A DNA stretch of 64,000 nt from CAVQWT01 sp963810815 (GCA_963810815.1 CAWEPB010000006.1:1-64000); one strand, 5' to 3'. Positions 1 to 8,511 are shown, counted from the first letter of the stretch. Notes: generated from the letters alone by a model not told the origin. Made by a program: numbers and translations.

Positions 1-67
1 TTGGGTCGGCGGGGGGCGGCGCCTGGTGCACGCGAGTGCGCGGCGACGGTCCTCCCCGGGGCGAACA

Positions 68-1093
68 TCAGGCGCAGACGACCTGCACCTTGGTACTGCG
101 ATTCTTGTCGGCGGCGGCGCGGAACGCCTCGACCGCGTCGGCGAGCGGATACTGGCCCGACAGCAGCGGGCGCACGTCGACCCGGCGCGTCGACAGGTAG
201 TCGACCGCCCAGTCGAACTCGATGCCCCAGCGGAACGCGCCCCGCAGGTCGATCTCCTTGGCCATCACGTCGTTGACGACGAACGGCAGCGGCTCGTGCG
301 GCAGCGTGCCCACCTGCACGACCGCCCCGCCGCGCTTGACGGCGGCGACGCAGGTCTTGAGCGCGGCGAAGCTGCCCGAAACCTCGTAGCAGACGTCGAA
401 CTGCGGCGCCGCCAGCCGGTCGCCGTCTCGGTCGGCGCGCAGCGCGACGTCGGCGCCCGACTCCTTTGCCTTCGCCAGCGGTCGGTCGAGGATGTCGCTG
501 ACGACGACGTGCCGCGCGCCGGCGAGACGGGCGGCCATCACGGTCAGGCAGCCGATGGTCCCGGCGCCGGTCACCAGCACCGACTTGCCGAGCAGGTCGC
601 CGCCGCGGTTGACCGCGTGCAGCGCGACGGCCAGCGGCTCGGCGAACGCGAGCTCGCCCAGCGAGACGTCGCCACCGACCGGATAGCACTGCCGCTCGCC
701 CATGACGAAGTATTCCTGGAACATGCCCTGCACGTGCGGGAACAGGCTGGCGCTGCCCAGGAACTTCATGTTCGAGCACAGCTGCTCGCGGCCCTGCCGG
801 CAGCCCTCGCAGCGGCCGCAGGCGTGCGACGGCGACACCGCGACCTTGTCGCCGGGCTTCACCCGCGTGACGCCCGCGCCGGTCGCCACGACGACCCCGG
901 ACGCCTCGTGGCCGGGGATCAGCGGCTCGCGCACGACGAAACTGCCGTTGCGGCCCTCGAAGTAGTAATGGAGATCCGAGCCGCAGATGCCGCCGGCACC
1001 GAGCTTCAGCAGCACCTCGCCGGCGCCGGGGCTGGGCATGTCGAATGCGTCGAGGCGCAGGTCTTCCTTGGCATGGATGCGGGCGGCGAGCAT
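68..1093 (-). CDS. Zn-dependent L-idonate 5-dehydrogenase-like alcohol dehydrogenase
   Basis: A 341-residue medium-chain dehydrogenase that should oxidise a secondary hydroxyl of a polyol or sugar acid with NAD(P). Catalytic zinc ligands are visible at Cys37 in GICGSD and His62 in PGHEASG. The structural zinc site is the four-cysteine run CGRCEGC...C near residue 95, and the Rossmann motif is VTGAGTIG. I start at the ATG at 1093, which has AGGAGG just upstream; a longer in-frame ATG at 1195 lacks family similarity. It lies downstream of, and in the same direction as, the GntR gene, beside a sugar-acid dehydratase cluster. L-idonate dehydrogenase is the closest family I recognise; the exact substrate is inferred only. 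Confidence 0.85.
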   Translation of the reverse strand: MLAARIHAKEDLRLDAFDMPSPGAGEVLLKLGAGGICGSDLHYYFEGRNGSFVVREPLIPGHEASGVVVATGAGVTRVKPGDKVAVSPSHACGRCEGCRQGREQLCSNMKFLGSASLFPHVQGMFQEYFVMGERQCYPVGGDVSLGELAFAEPLAVALHAVNRGGDLLGKSVLVTGAGTIGCLTVMAARLAGARHVVVSDILDRPLAKAKESGADVALRADRDGDRLAAPQFDVCYEVSGSFAALKTCVAAVKRGGAVVQVGTLPHEPLPFVVNDVMAKEIDLRGAFRWGIEFDWAVDYLSTRRVDVRPLLSGQYPLADAVEAFRAAADKNRSTKVQVVCA

Positions 1094-1118
1094 GGTGTCC
1101 TCCTGACGGGCGGGCGCG

Positions 1119-1817
1119 CTACTGCAGCGTATCCCAACCCTTGCTGAATCGTTTGTACGCCTGGTTGAGGTGGCGCTGCATCGCGGCGCGGGCACCCGCG
1201 GCGTCCTTGGCCGCGATCGCGTTGAGCACCGCCTCGTGCTCGGCCATCGCCGCCGTCCACAGCGCCGGTGAATCGTAGTGGTCCTCGAGCTTCTTGTAGA
1301 GCTCGCCGGTGCGCTCTTCCCACAGCATCTTGATCACGTGCACCAGCGCGCCGTTGCCGGTGGCCTCGGCGATGCGCAGGTGGAACAGGCGGTCGCCGGA
1401 GAGCGGCTGGTGGCCGTCGTCGAGTTCGTGCCGCATCTCGTCGAGCGCGGCCTCGATCGCCTGGAACTGCGCCTTCTTCGCCGATTTCGCCGCCAGCGCC
1501 GCGCATTCGCTCTCGATGACGTAGCGGGCGCGCAGCAGCTCGAACGGGCCGGCCATGGCGTCGCCGTCGGATCGCTGCTCGTCGGGCGGCGCCAGCACGT
1601 AGATGCCGGAGCCGATGCGCACCTCGACCAGTCCCTCGACCTCGAGCGCGATCAGCGCCTCGCGCACCGACGGCCGCGACACGCCCAGCTGCTTGGCGAG
1701 GTCGCGCTCGGGCGGCAGGCGCGCGCCGGCCCCGAACTCGCCGGACTTGATGAGCCCGCGGATCTGGTCGGCGATCTGCCGGTACAACCGGCGCGGTTCG
1801 ATGCTGTGGAACGGCAT
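1119..1817 (-). CDS. GntR-family (FadR/FCD type) transcriptional regulator
   Basis: A 232-residue regulator. The N-terminal winged helix (LYRQIADQIRGLIKSG, then LPPERDLAKQLGVSRPSVREAL) is the classic GntR DNA-binding domain, and the helical C-terminal part is the FCD ligand domain that usually senses organic or sugar acids. The start at 1817 (MPFHSIEPRR) fits the family; the longer frame to 1907 runs into the promoter. It is divergent from the dehydratase gene at 1949, with a TGGTA-T-TACCA palindrome between them. It is therefore probably the local repressor, released by a pathway intermediate. The effector is not visible in the sequence. Confidence 0.9.
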   Translation of the reverse strand: MPFHSIEPRRLYRQIADQIRGLIKSGEFGAGARLPPERDLAKQLGVSRPSVREALIALEVEGLVEVRIGSGIYVLAPPDEQRSDGDAMAGPFELLRARYVIESECAALAAKSAKKAQFQAIEAALDEMRHELDDGHQPLSGDRLFHLRIAEATGNGALVHVIKMLWEERTGELYKKLEDHYDSPALWTAAMAEHEAVLNAIAAKDAAGARAAMQRHLNQAYKRFSKGWDTLQ

Positions 1818-1908
1818 GGGAGAGGGTCGCGGCGACGGGCCGGCGCCCTGCGTTTGCCGGCGGGCGGGCCGTCGGGGGAAACTACCCGCCCCCGGGCAAG
1901 TGGTCAAG

Positions 1909-1919
1909 TGGTATTACCA
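1909..1919. promoter_or_regulatory. FadR-type GntR operator overlapping a -35 box
   Basis: TGGTATTACCA is a perfect palindrome around a central T and matches the TGGTnnnACCA core bound by FadR-type GntR proteins. The right half TTACCA (1914-1919) also serves as a -35-like hexamer. It is 17 bp from a TAGAAT -10 at 1937-1942, which ends 6 nt before the ATG at 1949. A repressor bound here would block the dehydratase operon and could autoregulate the gene at 1817. A TGGTCAAG sequence just upstream (1901-1908) may be a partial second half-site. Confidence 0.7.
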
Positions 1920-1948
1920 ATTCCCGCCGGCGGGCCTAGAATCGCGGG

Positions 1949-3205
1949 ATGGCCGCCTCGACCATCGCCCGGATCCGGGCCACCCCCGTGACGGTGCCGC
2001 TGGAAGCCCCGCTGCTGCACAGCAACGGCGCGCACTGGGGGCGCTTCGTGCGCACCGTCGTCGAGGTCGAGACCGCCGACGGCTACCTGGGCCTGGGCGA
2101 GATGGGCGGCGGCGGCGAGGACGCGACGCGGGCGTTCGCGGCGCTGGAAGGCTATCTCGCCGGCCACGACGTGTTCCGGCTCGAGGCGATGCGCTTCGCC
2201 ATCTGCAATCCGACGGCGAGCCTCTACAACAACCGGACGCAGCTGCACGCGGCGATCGAGTTCGCCTGCCTCGACATCGTCGGGCAGAAGCTCGGCGTGC
2301 CGGTCCACGCGCTGCTCGGCGGCAAGCTCCGCGACGAGGTCGAGTTCGCGAGCTACCTGTTCTTCCGCTACGCGAACCCCGACACCGGCCGCGGCGAAGT
2401 GCGCACGGCGGAGCAGCTGGTCGCGAACGCGCGGGCGCTGAAGGCGCGGCACGGGTTCCGCGTGCACAAGCTCAAGGGGGGCGTGTACCCGCCCGCGCAC
2501 GAGCTCGCCTGCTACCGCGCGCTGGCCGCGGCGATGCCCGGCGACCGCTTCCGCTACGACCCGAACAGCGCACTGTCGATGGCCGACGCCATCGATTTCG
2601 GGCGCGGCATCGCGGACCTGTCCAACGACTACTTCGAGGACCCGGTCTGGGGGATGCCGCAGCTGGCCCGCCTGCGCGAGCTGGTGCCGATCCCGACCGC
2701 GACCAACACCGTCGTCGTCGACTTCCAGGCGCTGGCGGCCAACGTGCTGAACCGCGCCGTCGACGTGATCCTGCTCGACACCACCTTCTGGGGCGGCATC
2801 CGGCCGTGCATCAAGGCGGCCGGGGTCTGCGAGACCATGGGACTCGGCGTCGCCGTGCACAGCTCGGGCGAACTGGGCATCCAGCTGGCGACGATGCTGC
2901 ACCTGGGCGCGGTGCTGCCGAATCTCGGCTACGCCGCCGACGCGCACTACCACCACCTCGTCGACGACGTCATCGTCGGCGGGCCCATGCCGTACGAGAA
3001 CGGAACGATCCGCGTGCCGGACAAGCCGGGGCTGGGGGTCGCGCTCGACCGCGACAAGCTCGCGCGCTACCACGCGCTGTTCGTCGAGCTGGGCGGCTAT
3101 CCGTACGACCGGGACCCGGGCCGGCCGGGCTGGTATCCGCTGGTCCCCAACCGCGACTGGGCGGACCCCGCGCAGTCCATCGCGCCGCAGCTGCGGCGCA
3201 AGTAG
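1949..3205 (+). CDS. Enolase-superfamily sugar-acid dehydratase (glucarate dehydratase-like)
   Basis: A 418-residue mandelate racemase/muconate lactonizing enzyme-type protein that should remove water from an aldonic or aldaric acid to give a 2-keto-3-deoxy acid. Visible active-site residues are the KxK pair Lys174/Lys176, metal ligands Asp204, Glu230 and Asn253, and a His304-Asp277 dyad. The spacings resemble those of glucarate dehydratase rather than mandelate racemase. It is followed after 21 nt by an SDR and then an FAH hydrolase, so it is the entry dehydratase of the pathway. There is no clear Shine-Dalgarno sequence; a TAGAAT box ends 6 nt before the ATG. The substrate is unknown. Confidence 0.87.
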   Translation: MAASTIARIRATPVTVPLEAPLLHSNGAHWGRFVRTVVEVETADGYLGLGEMGGGGEDATRAFAALEGYLAGHDVFRLEAMRFAICNPTASLYNNRTQLHAAIEFACLDIVGQKLGVPVHALLGGKLRDEVEFASYLFFRYANPDTGRGEVRTAEQLVANARALKARHGFRVHKLKGGVYPPAHELACYRALAAAMPGDRFRYDPNSALSMADAIDFGRGIADLSNDYFEDPVWGMPQLARLRELVPIPTATNTVVVDFQALAANVLNRAVDVILLDTTFWGGIRPCIKAAGVCETMGLGVAVHSSGELGIQLATMLHLGAVLPNLGYAADAHYHHLVDDVIVGGPMPYENGTIRVPDKPGLGVALDRDKLARYHALFVELGGYPYDRDPGRPGWYPLVPNRDWADPAQSIAPQLRRK

Positions 3206-3226
3206 CCGAAACCGGAGGAAACAGGA

Positions 3227-3982
3227 ATGGCAGGACGTCTCGCAGGCAAGACCGCGCTGATCACCGCAGCCGGACAGGGCATCGGACGCGCCACGGCGCT
3301 GGCGATGGCGCGCGAGGGCGCGACCGTCCACGCCACCGACGTCGACCCGAAGCTCGTCGCAGCACTCGCCGGCACGCCCAACGTGATCCCGCGGGTGCTC
3401 GACGTGCTCGACGACGCGGCGGTCGCGCGCACCATGGACGAGCTGCCGGCGCTGTCGGTGCTGTTCAACTGCGCCGGCTACGTGCACCACGGCACCATCC
3501 TCGAATGCGCGCCGAAGGACTGGGAATTCAGCTTCAACCTGAATGCCCGCGCGCAGTACGTCGCCATCCGCGCCGCGCTGCCGAAGATGCTCGCGCGCTG
3601 GGAAAAGGACAAGCAGGGCGCGTCGATCGTCAACATGGCGTCGATCGCGTCGTCGATCAAGGGACTGCCCAACCGCTTCGTCTACGGCGCGTCGAAGGCC
3701 GCGGTGATCGGGCTGACCAAGGCGGTCGCGGCGGACTTCGTCCAGAAGGGCATCCGCTGCAACGCTATCGCCCCCGGCACCGTCGATACGCCGTCGCTCG
3801 GCGATCGCATCAACGCCTTCGCCGACCCGGTCGAGGCGCGCAAGATGTTCATCGCGCGCCAGCCGATGGGCCGGCTCGCGACCGCCGAGGAGATCGCGCC
3901 GCTGGTCGTGTTCCTGGCCTCCGACGAGGCCGCGTTCGTCACCGGAAACACCTATTCCTGCGACGGCGGCATGACCATCTGA
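3227..3982 (+). CDS. SDR dehydrogenase, BDH2/2-keto-3-deoxy-sugar-acid dehydrogenase-like
   Basis: A 251-residue classical short-chain dehydrogenase. It has the TAAGQGIG cofactor motif near residue 15, NCAG, a catalytic Ser in NMASIAS, YGASK for Tyr/Lys, and the C-terminal CDGGMTI ending. It resembles the cytosolic 3-hydroxybutyrate dehydrogenase type. In non-phosphorylative L-rhamnose/L-fucose pathways this type oxidises the 2-keto-3-deoxy acid to a 2,4-diketo acid. The position between an acid-sugar dehydratase and an FAH hydrolase supports that role by analogy. AGGAAA precedes the ATG. Confidence 0.85.
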   Translation: MAGRLAGKTALITAAGQGIGRATALAMAREGATVHATDVDPKLVAALAGTPNVIPRVLDVLDDAAVARTMDELPALSVLFNCAGYVHHGTILECAPKDWEFSFNLNARAQYVAIRAALPKMLARWEKDKQGASIVNMASIASSIKGLPNRFVYGASKAAVIGLTKAVAADFVQKGIRCNAIAPGTVDTPSLGDRINAFADPVEARKMFIARQPMGRLATAEEIAPLVVFLASDEAAFVTGNTYSCDGGMTI

Positions 3983-4030
3983 TCCGACCGCCCCGCCGCA
4001 TTGCATCACCACCCGACCAAGGAGAACCGC

Positions 4031-4891
4031 ATGAAGCTCGTACGCTACGGCCCCGCCGGCAAGGAAAAGCCCGGCCTCATCGACGCCGACGGCAAGCTGC
4101 GCGACCTGTCGCGCAAGGTGAAGGACATCGGTCCCGACACGCTCGCCCCGGCGAAGCTGAAGGAGCTGGCGAAGCTCGACCCGAAGAAGCTGCCGCTGGT
4201 GAAGGGCAAGCCGCGCTACGGCGCCTGCGTGACCGGCGTCGGCAAGTTCCTCGCCATCGGACTCAACTTCGCCGACCACGCGAAGGAAACCGGATCTCCG
4301 ATCCCGGAGAACCCGATCGTCTTCTTCAAGTCGACGACGTGCATCCAGGGCCCGAACGATCCGATCATGCTGCCGAAGGACTCGACGCAGACCGACTGGG
4401 AGGTCGAGCTCGGCGTGGTGATCGGACGCCGCGCGCGCCACGTCGACGAGAAGGACGCGCTCAGGTACGTCGCCGGCTACTGCCTGATCAACGACGTGTC
4501 CGAACGCGAGTTCCAGTTGAAACGCGGCGGCGCGCAGTGGGGCAAGGGCAAGGGCTGCGACACCTTCGGACCCCTGGGCCCGTGGCTGGTCACGCGCGAC
4601 GAGGTCAAGGACCCGCAGAACCTCGACATGTGGCTCGAGATCAACGGCAAGCGGATGCAGGACGGCAACACCAGGACGATGATCTTCGGCGTGGCGAAAC
4701 TCGTCGCCGACGTCTCCCGCTACATGACGCTGGAACCCGGCGACGTCATCACCACCGGCACCCCGCCGGGCGTGGGCATGGGCATCAAGCCGGTGCCGCA
4801 GTACCTGAAGGCCGGCGACAGCATCGAGCTGGGCATCGCCGGGCTGGGGACGCAGAAGCAGAAGGTCGTCGCGTACAAGGCGCGGCGCTGA
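4031..4891 (+). CDS. Fumarylacetoacetate hydrolase family protein (2,4-diketo-3-deoxy acid hydrolase-like)
   Basis: A 286-residue FAH-fold protein that should cleave a C-C bond of a diketo acid. The conserved core GLNFADHAKE is followed by an EVELGVVIG metal site, NDVSERE, and GDVITTGTPPGVGMG near the C-terminus. The start at 4031 follows AAGGAGA by seven bases. As third gene after a dehydratase and an SDR, it fits the final hydrolase of a diketo-hydrolase route (as known for L-rhamnose and L-fucose), yielding pyruvate plus a hydroxy acid. The substrate assignment is inference; the fold is clear. Confidence 0.87.
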   Translation: MKLVRYGPAGKEKPGLIDADGKLRDLSRKVKDIGPDTLAPAKLKELAKLDPKKLPLVKGKPRYGACVTGVGKFLAIGLNFADHAKETGSPIPENPIVFFKSTTCIQGPNDPIMLPKDSTQTDWEVELGVVIGRRARHVDEKDALRYVAGYCLINDVSEREFQLKRGGAQWGKGKGCDTFGPLGPWLVTRDEVKDPQNLDMWLEINGKRMQDGNTRTMIFGVAKLVADVSRYMTLEPGDVITTGTPPGVGMGIKPVPQYLKAGDSIELGIAGLGTQKQKVVAYKARR

Positions 4892-4896
4892 CGCCC

Positions 4897-4932
4897 CCGG
4901 GGGGCTGGCATCGCGCGGCGTCAGCCCCCCGG
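4897..4932. terminator. Bidirectional intrinsic terminator-like hairpin
   Basis: CCGGGGGGCTG at 4897-4907 is matched exactly by CAGCCCCCCGG at 4922-4932, giving an 11-bp GC-rich stem with a 14-nt loop. It lies between the convergent FAH gene (stop 4891) and the gene ending at 4921, whose stop codon falls in the right arm. No T-run follows on either side, so termination strength is uncertain. Confidence 0.6.
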
Positions 4933-5526
4933 CGACGGATCGAGCCGCCACTGCAGCAGCATCATCGACAACAGTCGCGTGTCCGGCCCGGTGCCGAGCT
5001 CGGCCGGCGAATGGACTTCGCGAAAGCGGAAGTCGACGCGGACCACGCCGTCGCCCGCGACCAGGTTGCGTACGACCGGAACCGTACGCTGCGTCGGCCG
5101 GTCGTGCTCCAGCCGCCACTCGGCGGCCGGCGCCCCGTTGACGAACACGTCGACGTGGCGCACCGGCAGCCGGTGCGGGTCGACGAACGCGATCACGTCG
5201 GCGGTCAGCACCAGGTCCTGCTCCGGGCGGCCGGGCAGCCTGAACGCCAGCGCGGCCACGCGCGCGTCGGTCCAGGTACCGGAGGCTTCGGGACGGGACC
5301 AGCCGAACAGCGCGCCCGGCGAAGGCCGGTTCCAGGACACGACGGTGCCCACCTGGTATGGCGGTGCGTCGGCGGTGCGCCGGGCCACGACGAAATCGGC
5401 GCTCGCCCGCTTCAGGTACCAGTACGAGCCCAGGTTGAACGCGCCCAGCGCCAATGCCGCGGCGAAGACCGCGAACCTGGCGGTCCGGGGGGCCACCGCT
5501 CGCGACGCAGTCCGGAATCCTGCCAT
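4921..5526 (-). CDS. Single-pass membrane protein, third gene of a glycosylation operon
   Basis: A 201-residue protein I do not recognise as a named family. Residues about 15-38 form one membrane segment (RFAVFAAALALGAFNLGSYW), so most of the chain should be periplasmic. The rest looks beta-rich, with PGRPEQDLVLTADVIAFVD and VDVFVNGAPAAEW resembling a carbohydrate-binding or jelly-roll-like sheet. Its ATG shares one base (TGATG) with the stop of the PIG-V-like gene, so the two are probably translationally coupled. By context it may assist sugar transfer or display at the cell surface. Confidence 0.75.
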   Translation of the reverse strand: MAGFRTASRAVAPRTARFAVFAAALALGAFNLGSYWYLKRASADFVVARRTADAPPYQVGTVVSWNRPSPGALFGWSRPEASGTWTDARVAALAFRLPGRPEQDLVLTADVIAFVDPHRLPVRHVDVFVNGAPAAEWRLEHDRPTQRTVPVVRNLVAGDGVVRVDFRFREVHSPAELGTGPDTRLLSMMLLQWRLDPSPGG

Positions 5527-6695
5527 CAGATCGAAATCCGCCAGTGGAGTGCGAACGCGACCATCAGCAGCCCGTTCACCGACGCGAGCCCGCCGGCCAC
5601 CGAGGCCAGCGCCAGGGGCCGCCCGGCGGTCGCGCGGGCGATGCCGATGAAGATGGGGAACAGCACCAGCGCATAGCGGATCAGCGAGTTCGGCAGCACG
5701 CTGGTCCAGTACAGCAGGAAGCAGGCAAGGCAGAACGCGAACTCCTCGTAGTACCGGAAGCGGATCAGCAGCAGCGAGGCGGCGAAGTACAGCAGGCTGC
5801 CCCAGGCCCAGAAGCGCTCGGTGGAGTGGCCCCGCAGGTGGTGCCAGAGATTCGCCCACGGCCAGTCCGGCGCCCAGCCCCAGCCGTGCGCGATCGAGGT
5901 CGCCTGTGCGAACGCATCGCCGGTCGTCGCGAAGCAGTACCACCAGAACGCGACCAGCCCCAGCGGCGCCAGCACGATCGTCAGCATCGGCCCCGGGTCG
6001 GTCCACGGCTGCAGCAGCGGCCGCCAGCCGCCGTGGCGCAGCGTCCATGCCAGTGCGAACACGACGAACACGATGCCGTTGGGCCGCACGCCCGACAGCA
6101 GCGCCGCGATGACCCCTGCCCACAGGTAGCTGCGCCGCCGCAGCGCCAGCATCGCGCCGGCCAGCAGCAGCAGGTAGGCGCTCTCAGCGTAGACCGACGA
6201 GAAGACGAAGCTGTGCGGGGCGCAGCAGATCAGCACCACGGTGGCGAGTCCCACCTCGCGGGGCAGCCCCAGGTCGCGGACGTACTCGTGGATCACGAAC
6301 AGCGCGAGGACGAACAGGACGGTGGACAGCAGGATGCCCGCGGTGACGGGGTCGAGCCGCGTGAGTGCCATGGTCGCGCGGATGAGCAGCGGATAGACGG
6401 GGAAGAATGCATACGAGGTGGCCCCCGGCTGGTCGGTCGGGGAGGTCGTGTCGTAGCCGCCGCCGACGATCGTCAGATACCACCCCCCATCCCAGCGGGC
6501 GAAGATCGACCACAGGTCGTGCGTCGGCATCCTGCCGTCGGGATTCGAACCGAACAGCGCCGCGGCGCCGATGACCAGGCACAGCGCGCGCGAGCCCAGC
6601 GCGATCGCCGTGATCAGCGCGAAATCCGCGAGGCGCCGGCGCTCCGGCGCGCCCGGCAGCGGCGGGCTAGCCCGGGCCGCCACCGGCTGCGCCAT
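5526..6695 (-). CDS. PIG-V-like multi-pass mannosyl/glycosyltransferase (GT-C fold)
   Basis: A 389-residue polytopic membrane protein with about ten hydrophobic segments. After the first segment comes IFARWDGGWYLTI, the periplasmic Asp-containing loop typical of PIG-V/GT-C glycosyltransferases that use lipid-linked sugars. The start codon overlaps the end of the GT2 gene by 29 nt, and the stop overlaps the next start, so all three are one operon. A reasonable model is that the GT2 enzyme makes a polyprenyl-phosphate sugar and this protein transfers it on the outer face. The acceptor is unknown. Confidence 0.8.
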   Translation of the reverse strand: MAQPVAARASPPLPGAPERRRLADFALITAIALGSRALCLVIGAAALFGSNPDGRMPTHDLWSIFARWDGGWYLTIVGGGYDTTSPTDQPGATSYAFFPVYPLLIRATMALTRLDPVTAGILLSTVLFVLALFVIHEYVRDLGLPREVGLATVVLICCAPHSFVFSSVYAESAYLLLLAGAMLALRRRSYLWAGVIAALLSGVRPNGIVFVVFALAWTLRHGGWRPLLQPWTDPGPMLTIVLAPLGLVAFWWYCFATTGDAFAQATSIAHGWGWAPDWPWANLWHHLRGHSTERFWAWGSLLYFAASLLLIRFRYYEEFAFCLACFLLYWTSVLPNSLIRYALVLFPIFIGIARATAGRPLALASVAGGLASVNGLLMVAFALHWRISI

Positions 6696-7638
6696 CCGGA
6701 AACCCGATCGCCCGTTCCACGAAATAGCGCGGCCGTCCTTTCGACTCGAGGTAGATCTTGCCCACGTACTCGCCGATGACGCCGAGCGAAAGCATCTGGA
6801 CGCCCCCGAGGAAGTAGATCGGGAGGACCGTCGACGCCCACCCGGGCAGCGCCCGGCCCGCGACCAGCGTCGTCCACAGCGCCCATCCGATGACGACCAC
6901 GCTGCCCAGGCACACCGCGAGGCCGAGCGCCGTCACCAGCCGCAACGGGACGACCGAGAACGACGTGACGGCCTCGAGCGCCAGGCCCAGCATCTTTCGC
7001 AGCGGATATTTCGATTCGCCGGCGCGACGCTCGCCCCGGTCGTACTCGACCGTCGCGGTGCGGAACCCCAGCAGCGGAACGATGCCGCGCAGGTAGAGGT
7101 TCACCTCGCCGTAGCCGCGCAGCCCTTCGATCGCCCGGCGGCTCAGCAGCCGGTAGTCGGCGTGATGGCGAACCGTCTCCACCCCCATCAGCGCGATGAG
7201 CCGGTAGAACGCCGCGGCGGTGACCCGCTTGAACCAGGTGTCGGCGTCGCGGCGCCGGCGCACGCCGTAGACCACGTCGCAGCCCTCGGCGTGGCGGTCC
7301 AGCATCGCCTCGATCTGCCCGACGTCGTCCTGCAGGTCGGCATCGATGCTGATCAGCGCGTCGCCCGGCGCCGCGAGCAGCCCGGCGAGCAGCGCGTTCT
7401 GGTGCCCCCGGTTGCGCGACAGGCGGATGCCGGCGACGGGATCGCCCGCCGAAACCATGCCCTCGATCAGCGGCCAGGTGCGATCCCGGCTGCCGTCGTC
7501 GACGAAATAGATCCGGCTCGAGGGGCCGACCTTGCCGCCGGCCTGGAGGTCTCGCAGCAGCGCGGCGAGCCGGCTGCAGGTTTCCGGAAGCACGGCTTCC
7601 TCGTTGAAGCACGGAACGACGATGCCGAGCGTGATCAT
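6667..7638 (-). CDS. GtrB/DPM1-like family 2 glycosyltransferase
   Basis: A 323-residue protein with an N-terminal GT-A domain: VVPCFNEE, VDDGSRDRT and the DADLQDD metal site. Two C-terminal membrane helices follow (about 225-255 and 262-290), as in polyprenyl-phosphate glucosyl/mannosyltransferases. It should charge undecaprenyl phosphate with one sugar at the inner leaflet. The ATG at 7638 begins the homology. The same frame stays open far upstream through the P460 remnant, which is an accident of GC content. It is the first gene of the three-gene operon running down to 4921. Confidence 0.85.
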   Translation of the reverse strand: MITLGIVVPCFNEEAVLPETCSRLAALLRDLQAGGKVGPSSRIYFVDDGSRDRTWPLIEGMVSAGDPVAGIRLSRNRGHQNALLAGLLAAPGDALISIDADLQDDVGQIEAMLDRHAEGCDVVYGVRRRRDADTWFKRVTAAAFYRLIALMGVETVRHHADYRLLSRRAIEGLRGYGEVNLYLRGIVPLLGFRTATVEYDRGERRAGESKYPLRKMLGLALEAVTSFSVVPLRLVTALGLAVCLGSVVVIGWALWTTLVAGRALPGWASTVLPIYFLGGVQMLSLGVIGEYVGKIYLESKGRPRYFVERAIGFPDGAAGGGPG

Positions 7639-7659
7639 CACGGGCCGATGGGTGACGGA

Positions 7660-7680
7660 CGCACCCGACCGACGGGTGCG
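7660..7680. other. Hairpin in the leader of the glycosyltransferase operon
   Basis: CGCACCCG and CGGGTGCG pair perfectly over 8 bp around the 5-nt loop ACCGA. It begins 22 bases upstream of the ATG at 7638 and also lies downstream of the P460 remnant. It could end P460 transcription or form part of the operon leader; no T-run is present. The rest of the 209-nt gap between 7638 and 7848 shows nothing else I can identify. Confidence 0.4.
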
Positions 7681-7847
7681 GACTGCGCGACTGGAGGCGG
7701 CGAACCGCTCGGCGAACGCCTGCCGAAACCAGCGCGGACACGCCGCGAAGATTAGCCCGACTTGTTCCGGCGCCGCAACCGCACGCGGACCGACGGAGCG
7801 GCGCGGCGACCGTCCGATCGCAACCGGGTGCGGGGGGACCCGCCTGC

Positions 7848-8462
7848 CTACTTCGCCGCCTGCGAGCTGCTGCAGCGTGAACGTGTAGCTCACGCTTTCG
7901 AGCGGCTTGTGGCAGGCGAGGCACTCGGCCTGGTTCACGCCGGCGCGCGGCTGGCGGTCGGCGGTGAACACGGCGTAGTTCCAGTCCGAGTTGCGGAGCA
8001 TCTCGGGAATGTCCCGGCCCCAGCCCGCGTCCCGCGCCATCGCCGTGTAGAAGAGCAGCTTGTCGGCGACGAAATAGCCGTCGCTCCCGTCACCGGCTTC
8101 CGGTCGGCGTCGACCTTCGCCGCGTGGACCTCGGCGAACAGCACCGCGCCGTCCGGCAGCGGCTTGCCTTCCCGCGCGGCCTGCACCGCGGCCTTGTTGG
8201 CGTAGTAGTGGCGCACCTGCCCGGTCGCCGGGAAATCGATCGTGTGGTACCTGGTGAACGTCTCCTTGTAGCCTTCCGGGAACGTGACGCGGGTCGTCGC
8301 GAGGGCCGGCAGGAAGCCGGACTTCGCCCCGGTCGCCGGGCCCGGCAGCGACGCGAAGTACGCGGCGACGTCGGCCATCTCTGCGGGGCTGAGCTGGGCG
8401 GCGAGACGCCCCCGCGACAATTCGCCGCATTGCGCCGCACCCTCGGCACGCGGATACTTCAT
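7848..8462 (-). pseudogene. Cytochrome P460-domain protein, frame-disrupted and N-terminally truncated
   Basis: Cytochrome P460 proteins are haem c enzymes that handle hydroxylamine or NO. Residues from 8462 encode the tail of a cytochrome c domain (LSPAEMADVAAYFASL), then a P460 domain (TFPEGYKETF, YANKAAVQA). Near 8090 the conserved sequence jumps to another frame (GYFVADKLLFYTA, DWNYAVF, haem motif CLACH at 7909-7923). Near 7860 it jumps back, ending AAK-stop at 7848. The outer length is a multiple of three, so the two shifts compensate. No signal peptide or first CxxCH precedes it. Either two sequencing indels plus truncation, or a decaying gene. Confidence 0.75.
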
Positions 8463-8468
8463 CGAAAT

Positions 8469-8478
8469 CCGATATCGG
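8469..8478. promoter_or_regulatory. Palindrome between divergent P460 and padR genes
   Basis: CCGATATCGG is a perfect 10-bp palindrome, with near-symmetric flanks (GAAAT / AATTC), in the 49-bp gap between the P460 start at 8462 and the padR ATG at 8512. Position and symmetry make it a candidate operator, perhaps for the PadR protein itself. It does not match the classical ATGT-ACAT PadR box. Confidence 0.4.
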
Positions 8479-8511
8479 AATTCGTCACGGCTGGACCCAG
8501 GGGGAAACGGG

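Noticed and set aside
1603..5676. A 1357-codon plus-strand open frame and similar long frames (for example 1904-5119 minus, 8727-12377 minus, 20508-23489 minus)
   Set aside because: They are arginine/alanine/proline-rich, have no domains, and lie antisense or out of frame to genes with clear motifs. High GC at the third position keeps such frames open.
6667..8430. One protein fusing P460 and the GT2 glycosyltransferase
   Set aside because: The frame is open, but the stretch between them is unlike either family. The true P460 end is in another frame at 7848, and the GT2 homology starts at a good ATG.
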